This document shows positions 56,561 through 64,000 of a DNA stretch of 64,000 nt, one piece after another. The position numbers and the translations under genes were made by a program. Under the pieces are notes generated by a model that had not been told where the DNA came from, ran no database searches, and saw only the letters and a program-made list of their open reading frames with translations. Every line of letters starts with the position of its first letter. Position 1 is the stretch's first letter. The stretch comes from Metellina segmentata (taxonomy: Eukaryota > Arthropoda > Arachnida > Araneae > Tetragnathidae): NCBI GenBank assembly GCA_947359465.1, contig OX375879.1, positions 96,334,396 to 96,398,395 on the forward strand, in the 5' to 3' direction.

Positions 56561-58382
56561 TCCTGTTACTGTCTGAAAAATGTATAAAAACAAACAAATA
56601 ATACTTTTGAATTAAATTATATATTTTAGGATTAAAAACGAAATTTAACTATTATAAAGCCAGATCAACGTAATAAAAGTCATAAATGAAATAATTCTGC
56701 TTACAAACTGCTATACAAAATGCTTCCGTTAATCCTAAATTGCATTTAACTTGTAACAGAATTATTCATACAGTTATAAGGACGGCTTATTTATATTTAG
56801 TCGCTTAAAATACAATTATGTTCTCTTATTACCGTTCTGAAGTAAATTCTCATTTTCAGTACTTTCACATATCGATGTTTAAAAACATTTCCCTATCAAA
56901 GAGCCGAAAAGGGTGGCGCATTGCGACCCATTGTAAGCGACATCGCTGCTTTTAAAGGTGAAGACCCGCATTTGAGTAATAGGCTTTCTCACCTTCGCCC
57001 TTTGCTTCACTCAGAGCAGGGATTCCGCTCTTTCACACCGTATAGTTGTTACGGTCTTTCAGAGCTGGATTGCAATCGGTTCTGTGCAATTCAACAACCT
57101 ACGGGAAGACGAAAAGACTGTAGGAAGGACCAAAATACCAACGTTTGATGGTTGGTGAGTTTTTTTTAGGTTTAACGGCAGAATGACTGTGTTTGGCCGA
57201 GTTACGCCACACTCAAGACAACGTCAAGTAAAGGATGTATTCGCTTTTGCCAGTGATTGGAACCGAAGGATAATCAAGTTAACGAAACATTAATAAAATC
57301 CGTTTATTGATAACATATTTACAAACACACCAAGCCTCTAAAGTCAAGACGTCTCGTCAATCCTTCTCATCTCTTCTACTTTCATTTATATACAGTTGAA
57401 AGTTCATACGAGATTAACATGGTACAACAGTAAATTTCATGGTTCATATCTACCATATGGTATGTTAAAATTGAGTCCTCTAAAGAAGTTGAGACCGATT
57501 CCATTCCAATGTAATGTCGTGAAAGGGTAAAAAAAAGAGGGGTTAGGGTGTAGAGTAGTGTGATGAAAGCGGAAAACTATCGCTTGGGTATCACGGGAAC
57601 GCGTCTCGTGTGTTTAGAGACAGCAAACCTCGTGGGAAAAAAACACCGAAAGGAGATGTGCCACTGAGGACTCAATGCTTGATGAACATCAAATTAAAGA
57701 CATTGCAAGATGTTTCCAAAGTGCACAAATCCTTATTAAAAAGCCATTTTTAAATGCTACACACGAAAGTAACGAATTATAGAACAGACAAAAGTTGGAA
57801 TTCGTTTTTCTTTTAAATGATTAATCAGACATAGGTATCTGCGAATTAATTTGGCATTTTATCCTAAAGTTACGCCTTATTGAATCTGTCAAAAATTTTA
57901 TTTTACCAACGTGCAATTCTTAAAATTATCATTCAATTAAGTTCGCCTTTAAACAATTATCTATTCGATGAAAACTACTTTCTGTGGTAATTAATCTTGG
58001 ATTGTAAGACGGGAACATTTAATTTTTATATTACGATAGTGAAATGTTTTTAATATGTTTTGGTTTCCATATAAGTAAGCTTCAACTTTTTCGTTGGTTT
58101 TTGCATTGGTTTTAATATTTGTCATTTAAAATGTATTAGATCGCAGCAATAAATAAATAATGTAACGAAAAGAAAGAAAAGTATTTTAAAACGCGGAAGG
58201 GGGATGTATTGCTCTCTCCCAGTTATTTTCAAACCTCAACTTCTCTAATGCAAATTTTTAAGAAGGTATTCTTGATGTATATGTTGAAAATCATGCTGTA
58301 TTTCTTTAAAACAAAAACAAATACTTCACCACAACGATCTAATGATTGTATGATAGTCGGGCATATTCTTAATAAAAATTTA
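56561..58382. other. Unassigned; one GC-richer block at about 56910-57150
   Basis: 56921-57148 (+) is an open frame with normal amino-acid composition, ending close to TTGGTGAGTTTT, a possible splice donor. I recognise no domain and cannot find a convincing acceptor. The rest is A+T-rich and empty. Confidence 0.25.
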
Positions 58383-59608
58383 CACTGACAAGCCAAAACA
58401 TTATGACCATCTCCACATTTTCCAATGAACTCGTCTGGATGACGTGGAGGGCACGTGATTAAGTGAGAATGGTATTTAACTGCTGCAGGAAAAGGTGCGA
58501 GTGATTTTTTGCGAGTGATTTGCGAGCGATATTTTTGCGAGTAATGGGAAAGGCTGCTGATCTAAGCGAATTTGATAGAGGGTAGATCGTAATGACCCAA
58601 AGAGTCGAAACGAGTATCACAGAAACTGCACGACTGGTAGGTTGTTCACGATCTGCCGTTTTTTGTATTCATGCAAAGTGGATAAATGACGGTGACACCA
58701 GCAGTTGACGCCAAGGTGTTGATCGTCCACGTGTCATCAAAAAAAAAAGGACGTCGGAGACTGTCCCGCTTGGTAAAGCACAATCGGATCGAGACAGTGG
58801 CTCAAATGACAGCCCAATACAATGCAGGTCCAAGCGCAAGAGTTTCGGAACACACAGTTCAGCGGACACTGTTGGATATGGGACTGTGCAGCAGACTTTC
58901 CACTCGTGTTCTTCTGTTGACCAAGCGTTATCGTCAACTACGCCTACAGTGGGCCCGGGAACATCGAGACTGGACCATGGATGAGTGGTAAAGAGTTGCC
59001 TGGTCAGATGAATCCCGATTTCTCATTCATCACGTCGATGGTAGTGTGTCTGCCAGGCGAACAGTTGCTCTCCCTCTTGTACAGCAGGTCATACATAGGC
59101 TAATAGTGGCGGTATTATGCTTTGGGGGACGTTCTCATGGGCGACTCTGGGCCCTGTAGTTGGGGGTAGAACAGACCATGAACGTTGCGAACTATCTTAA
59201 CATCATTGCGGATCAGTTGCACCCTTACACGGCGTCTGCCTTCCCAACTGGAAATGGAATCATCCGGCAGGACAACGCACCATGTCACAAGGCTCGGATT
59301 GTGTTGGAGTGGTTCGAGGAGCATACTTATGAATTCCACTTAATGTCCTGGCCACCTAACTCGCCGGATCTTTATCTGATAGGGCACATTTGGGGTGTCA
59401 TGGAGCGGCAGCTCAGAGCTCAAACACCACCATGTCCGAATATCTCGACTTTGCGTGACCGCTACTTAGACATTTAGTACGACCTGTCTCGAGTCATGTA
59501 CCAAGAACTTGTGGTATCTATGCCCAGGCGAGTTGCAGCTGGTTTGCTGGCCAAAGGAGGCGCAACACGTTATTGAGTAGGTGGTCATAATGTTTAGGCT
59601 CTTCAGTG
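58383..59608 (+). mobile_element. Tc1-like element, full length but dead
   Basis: The ends CACTGACAAGCCAAAACATT and, reverse complemented, CACTGAAGAGCCTAAACATT are flanked by TA. The length of 1226 bp is complete. The transposase runs from MGKAADLSEFDRG (58541) to GLLAKGGATRY (about 59575). It has a stop at codon 14, a frameshift near 58680, stops before RVAWSDESRF, within WAL*LGVEQ and after YLDI. Catalytic blocks: WSDESRF and RQDNAPCHKA are present, but the third reads SPDLYLIGHIWG, so the catalytic Glu is replaced by Gly. Spacing to that position is 36. Confidence 0.9.
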
Positions 59609-60338
59609 TATATTTACACTATACTGGTATTTTGCTAAAATATAGAAATTGAAGGAATAATCTATTACTTGGGTTTTATTATTAGAGCAGCTATTTTCAA
59701 CCGGTGAGCCGTAAGAATGCCACTGATGTACTTAGAATGGTGAAACAGTGTAAATTGAGTAAGATTTACTTCATTTTAAGGGTTTAATTTTAAGTTCACA
59801 AGTAATTTCATGTAATATCCCTATGTTAAAACATTTATAAATAATTTCGAGTGCTGCATACAATTTTATTAAAAAATAGCATAAATAAATTGCTTCAAAA
59901 ATATTTATCCAAAATTTTTAAGAAAAAAGGGTTGTTTGTTACGATTGCTCTTTGTATATTAATCAAAATAATACATTTTCATCAGATCCGTCAAAAATGT
60001 AATAAACCGAAGGATTTTAGAAATTAGTTTATACGTGCCATCAGATGAAATGCTTGAAAATCGCTGAATTAGAGGAAAATATGGTATAACAAGAAACGAC
60101 ATCTCGTCATTTGAAGAAACTGACTAGATCTTGATCTCGTCAGTTTTCTTTCACGTGATCTTTTCGCAACATTAAAAAGTCGGCAATTGCTTAATGATGA
60201 GATATCTCTTGGAAGCCACTTCGAGGATTAATGGTTTGAATTTTTTGTAGGTAAGCTTCCGAATATTAATTTTTATAATACTGTATTAATTGAATTCAAA
60301 GGGCTACACGTTGTATTGTACTCTGAGTGTACTTTGAA
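59609..60338. other. A+T-rich interval with a decayed TTAA-MITE
   Basis: 60085-60232 carries the family words GACATCTCGTC, TAGATCTTGATCTCG, GATGAGATATCTC and the degenerate end CCACTTCGAGGATTAA of the 7306-type MITE. Otherwise nothing was recognised. Confidence 0.45.
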
Positions 60339-60473
60339 ATGTCCAGGTCTGGTACAGAAGCTTTTGGAGACATGGATAGAGAAGACTATCCTCCACCACC
60401 ACCACAAGAAGAAAACGTCCAGCACAAAGTGGCTCACAAAAGAATGCAAGAAACACGGGCCCAAATAGATGAA
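60339..60473 (+). CDS. Possible first coding exon of a synaptobrevin/VAMP-like protein
   Basis: ATG at 60339 opens 45 codons: MSRSGTEAFGDMDREDYPPP, PPQEENVQHKVAHKRMQETR, AQIDE. A possible GT donor (GAAGTATTT) follows in phase 0. The proline-rich start leading into KRMQETRAQIDE resembles the N terminus of neuronal synaptobrevin, where a variable Pro-rich head precedes an (R/K)LQQTQAQVDE-like start of the SNARE coiled coil. As far as I recall, an intron lies at this point in VAMP genes. The R-SNARE core and TM anchor would be on later exons, which are not visible in the remaining 3.5 kb. The reading frame beyond 60474 turns into A+T-rich, hydrophobic text typical of an intron. A short retroposed fragment is the alternative. 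Confidence 0.5.
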
Positions 60474-61379
60474 GTATTTACATATTTTCTTATTTTCTTT
60501 TCTGAAATTTTTTTTTATCCACTTGTTGCATCTTACCATTTCTCTAGAAATTGCTATGAACTGTTGGGCATTTTGATTTTTCATGAGCAAAGAATTTTAC
60601 TGACCTTACGCATTGCTTTTAACGGGACGATGCAGTTTTTTGTTCTTTTCAATATTACCTAGTCGTCCGATCGTTTTAATAAAATTTAAATTGTGTGTGT
60701 GTCCCATTTTTAACAAAAGCTCTAAATATACTACGATATTGGTCAGTTATAATGTATCATTCACAAACTATAATCGTTGCCAAATGCCATGCTCGGACCA
60801 TACACGTGTCCAGTTTTTGCCTTCTCAATGTCCTGCTTTTTGTCTGAAAGAAATATACCCAGCCTACTTATTTATGAAGTTATAAATTTATGTCTAGTAT
60901 CTGGTTACAATGCAAACATAAGTAAAGCTTTTTATTGTGAAAGGAATCAATTTCATTTTAAAATTACATAAATATTCTGTTTTTTAAAATAAACTTTATA
61001 AGATGTAACATTCTTTTTTTTAAACTTACACAGTAGTGAAGTTGATAAAGCATATATTTTACTCTGATAAGACAAATGGGAAGTCAATTCTATACCTTTT
61101 TTGATAGAAAAAGGATTAATGTCTAGTTTTAAAGGTTTTGATAACACCTGGTTTTGTTATAATTATTTCTAAATAATTTTAATATCTAAAAAAAATTACT
61201 CTCCAATCTTTTAATAGTTTCATTATGCATTGTGAGGAGGACATGGGGCACTGTTTCTATTATAATTTTTTTTTATTGATTATTAATAGGTCTAGTAGTA
61301 ATGGTATTGTTTTCTATATCAACCATAAACATTAAATATAAGTAGACTGATCATTGCTATAAAGAATAGTTTCAGAAAG
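60474..61379. other. A+T-rich, presumed intron; nothing recognised
   Basis: Homopolymer-rich sequence without TIRs, SINE boxes or coding frames of interest. Confidence 0.4.
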
Positions 61380-61935
61380 TGTGGCCAACATGCCTACAAG
61401 TAATCGCGTGACTGCTTTCATAAAAATTACTTTGGTTGGCCGATTTGGTATCATCGTATTTTTTGGCTATAGTATGTATAACATTATATGACAGGGTTGT
61501 TTAAGAATGCACATTTCTATAGAGTGGCGACAACAATTCTATAACCACCAAAGTCACGTGGATCAATGTTGTTGTTGTTGTTGTCGTGCGGGCCATATAT
61601 AGCCCAATTGGGAGTGCCATTGCCCCGGAGGGTTGGACTTCTTCATGCAAGACATATCTGCTTTACAGGAAAGTCCCTTTCACACATCCATTCACTCACA
61701 CATATCGTAATTTAGATCCCAATCAGAGGCCGATAACCCCCTGATCAGGTACCCCCAGAGGTATTGATTTGGTATGGGAAAATGGGGGACTTTGTGACCA
61801 CGGCCTATTTAACGTGCCCCAGCCACCATTAGCGAACACGACACGTGGATCAACTAGATGATGAATAAATGGATGGTCGTCCTTTCCAGTCCTGTGAACC
61901 AATCAGTTGATGAATGCATCTTCTACTGTTATGCT
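61380..61935 (+). repeat. Dispersed repeat interrupted by a SINE
   Basis: 61380-61500 and 61854-61935 match the reverse complement of 4800-5070. The interruption is the retroposon at 61567-61841. Confidence 0.5.
61567..61841 (-). mobile_element. SINE-like retroposon with 12-bp target duplication
   Basis: CACGTGGATCAA occurs at 61555-61566 and 61842-61853. In the minus orientation the insert begins GTCGTGTTCGCTAATGG and carries GGGGCACGTTAAATAGGCCG, matching the central domain of the SINE at 51730. It ends in an (ACA)n tail (about 61567-61582 on the plus strand as TGTTGTTG). An obvious A/B-box head is missing, so it is probably 5'-truncated. Confidence 0.75.
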
Positions 61936-61994
61936 AACGTTTTCCATTGTTTGATTTCTGTGCTCGGGAATTTTATAAGCACTATTCTCTAGAC

Positions 61995-63049
61995 CAGGGA
62001 TGGCCAACCCACTTCACGCGTGCCACAGTGTGGCACGGCGGAGTTTTATCAGTGGCACGCAAAGACTTATTAAAAAATTAATAATTATTTAGAATAAATG
62101 TTTCAAGTTATATTCATTTTTATTTTATACAGAACCTAACTGAATGAACCTTTAAAAATGTTTACTAACAGCAAAATATAAGTTTGCACTTTTGTTTTAT
62201 TTATTATACTAGGGGGCCCGCCCCAAGCTCGCTAACGCTCGCCAACCCCCGGAAGATTGCTTCGCAATCCTCATTGGTTCGCTGTGTGAACCTATGCTCG
62301 CTTCGCTCGCATCAATGAAGACATGTGTCCTAGTAGTAAGGATTGTTTACAAAATATGATGTTCCAAAAAAATATTTTTCAAATCTAAATTGTTTGCTGT
62401 TTTTCAGAAATGATATATACAGTACCTATAGAATCAGAATTCAAATGAAAACTTTGTGCAAATTTTGACTCGAAAAGTGTGCTCTGATTTGGTAATTGAA
62501 TAACCATCATGTTGTTTTAGCGTACATTTGCCCCTGTACTCGAGCCACCCACGCTTTTTCATTGAGTTAGTTGTCGAAAGTTGTAGTGCACGAGTCTTGT
62601 TGAACTATAATTTTTTTACCTGAAAACGACCTTTTTTAAATGACCCTGAAAAGATCCTCCGCTTTTTTTATTACTATAATTAACTGCAACAGCTCGACTA
62701 AAATTTTTTTCAATAAAATTTCATCCGATAACGCTATAAATTCAATTGAAGCTCGAGGCTTCGTGATAAACAAACAATAGTACAATGTTGCCAAAACGTG
62801 ATGACAAATAACGTCTTTTTTGCGTGCCACGTAAGAGAATTATATATATAGATTATATTTTAAATCAACACTACTCAGACTTTCAAGAAAAAAATGTGCT
62901 ATTTGCATAAAAATCCCCCATAATCAGCCCATAAATAACATTTTTTCGTCTTTTTATATTTTTTAGTATATTGGAAAAGTTGGAAGTGACACGTATAAAT
63001 TTTTTTCCCCAGATTGTGGCACTCCAACCAAAAAGGTTGGCCATCCCTG
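61995..63049. mobile_element. hAT-like MITE with nested Helitron
   Basis: The ends CAGGGATGGCCAACC and, reverse complemented, CAGGGATGGCCAACC are identical. Flanking octamers are CTCTAGAC (61987-61994) and CTCTAAAC (63050-63057), a one-mismatch 8-bp duplication typical of hAT. Without the nested Helitron (62219-62852) it is only about 420 bp and non-coding. Confidence 0.85.
62219..62852 (-). mobile_element. Non-autonomous Helitron nested in the hAT MITE
   Basis: On the minus strand it starts TCTATATATATAATTCTC after A (62852) and ends GGGGCGGGCCCCCTAG before T (62219). The A^T insertion site, TC and CTAG termini and the GC-rich inverted block just before CTAG fit a Helitron. The 3' region also includes GCGAGCGTTAGCGAGC. 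The 3' sequence differs from the 6154-6830 family. Confidence 0.75.
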
Positions 63050-63382
63050 CTCTAAACAATTAAATTATCCTACAGGATATAGTGTGTGTAGCATTACTTT
63101 TGTTCATTGCTTGTATTTGTTCTGTATGAATCGATTGTAGTTTGATTGTCCGATTGGGCTAAAGACCCTGAGGATCTTATGGGGGCCCGATGAATATCCT
63201 TCCAACCGACTCTCGTGCAGCCTTGCACCCTCTGGGTATACTGGGTGCTTAAAATCTTTAAAAAAATCAGATGATGAATGTTAGGTTCCACCCAGCAGAT
63301 GAAAGCATTGCAAGGGTCACTTTTACATCTAATTTTCGTCACATGATATAAAAAGGTTATTATTGCTCATTTTACTTTTATA

Positions 63383-63440
63383 TTTCATCTATGGGATCGA
63401 CCTGGTTCGAATCCGGGTAGAGCTTTAGTGATTCTTCGTG
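63383..63440 (+). mobile_element. SINE head fragment
   Basis: Contains a perfect B-box in CCTGGTTCGAATCCGGG and little else before unrelated sequence. No tRNA fold is possible, so it is a relic. Confidence 0.45.
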
Positions 63441-63599
63441 TGGAATAAATATGTGACCTTTCTTTACACGGATTGCGTATCAAAAATGTGATGCGTAAAA
63501 TGAACACAACTCCAGTGTGGCACCAGAGTTGCGAAAACAGGTTCAAAAAGGTACCCTTGTAGAGGCATAATGAATAATGTTCAATTGGATGACATCAGG

Positions 63600-63915
63600 A
63601 AAAGGAACTTTCTTTACCTTAAAGTGATTTTTGTGGGCCATAGCTCAAAATGAACTCATTTTGGGCATTTACCCCTTTTCTACCAAGGCATGGGTAGGTT
63701 GTGCTGTTAGGCGAGAGGGCCATACTTGACCATGCTGCGCCAAACACAAGACAGACAACATCAAATAATGGACATACACACAAGGAAAGCTTTACTGTCA
63801 CAGAAGAGAGAGATTAATCGAACGTTCCCCTCCTACATCTGGCAGGTTGTTAGCGCAGCAGGCAAACCTACCGAGCTACTTACCAAGCGTACCAAGGCAC
63901 TGCCGAATTCAGAAT
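63600..63915 (-). mobile_element. tRNA-derived SINE, antisense
   Basis: On the minus strand from about 63895 the sequence reads AGTAGCTCGGTAGGTTTGCC (A-box-like), then a B-box-like ACGTTCGATTA, then a body through GTCTGTCTTGTGTTTGGCGC to about 63600. TSDs were not found. It is a different family from the 51730 SINE. Confidence 0.6.
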
Positions 63916-64000
63916 TGTGAACTCTGAATTCGACACTGCATAACCAAAAAGAGTCTTTCGGCATTAAATCAAATCCTATAAATCAACAATTGACTCAATG

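Overview
The window looks like A+T-rich arthropod nuclear DNA. It has intron-split genes, GT-AG splice sites, many class I and class II transposons with target-site duplications (TSDs), tRNA-derived SINEs, MITEs and Helitrons, and no bacterial gene organisation. One SINE family gives antisense reading frames of the type HGQMTR..., which I remember from spider genome annotations. An araneomorph spider or other chelicerate is therefore my best guess, but it is an inference from memory.

Host genes are sparse. The best supported is a BTB/zinc-finger-type transcription factor (chinmo-like) on the + strand. A C2H2 exon at 8358-8543 joins in phase, across an intron of about 15.7 kb, to a terminal exon at 24234-24667 with a long polyglutamine tract and the stop codon. 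A possible first coding exon of a synaptobrevin/VAMP-like protein lies at 60339-60473 (+). A possible short C-terminal exon of unknown identity lies at 42351-42514 (-).

Layout. 0-8.3 kb: remnants of non-LTR, PIF/Harbinger, mariner and Helitron elements and a TTAA-flanked MITE. 8.4-24.7 kb: the zinc-finger gene, with a mariner element, an antisense Ty3/gypsy-type pol, an intact phlebovirus-type Gn/Gc env, a hAT-like fossil, SINEs, a Tc1 relic and a MITE carrying a 43-bp minisatellite in its intron. 24.7-34 kb: a nearly featureless A+T-rich stretch with one deleted mariner. 34-42 kb: SINE fragments in both orientations, a MITE, a Helitron end, a Tc1 pseudogene and a dimeric Harbinger-like MITE. 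42-51 kb: a tandem duplication whose first copy holds a Tc1-like transposon. That transposon was hit by a second Tc1 element and by another insertion, and 184 bp of its transposase gene was amplified into nine tandem copies. 51-55 kb: a SINE, and a hAT element containing another MITE and a palindromic minisatellite. 55-56 kb: a satellite of about 175 bp. 58-64 kb: a dead Tc1 element, SINEs, and a hAT element with a Helitron inside.

The most notable content is the pol-env retroelement. It has full catalytic motifs, and its Env has two-glycoprotein phenuivirus/phlebovirus architecture behind what looks like a 3' splice site. Two nested pairs of perfect inverted repeats (68 and 52 bp) surround it. 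Second is the young 184-bp transposase-derived tandem array with an emerging dimeric higher-order pattern.
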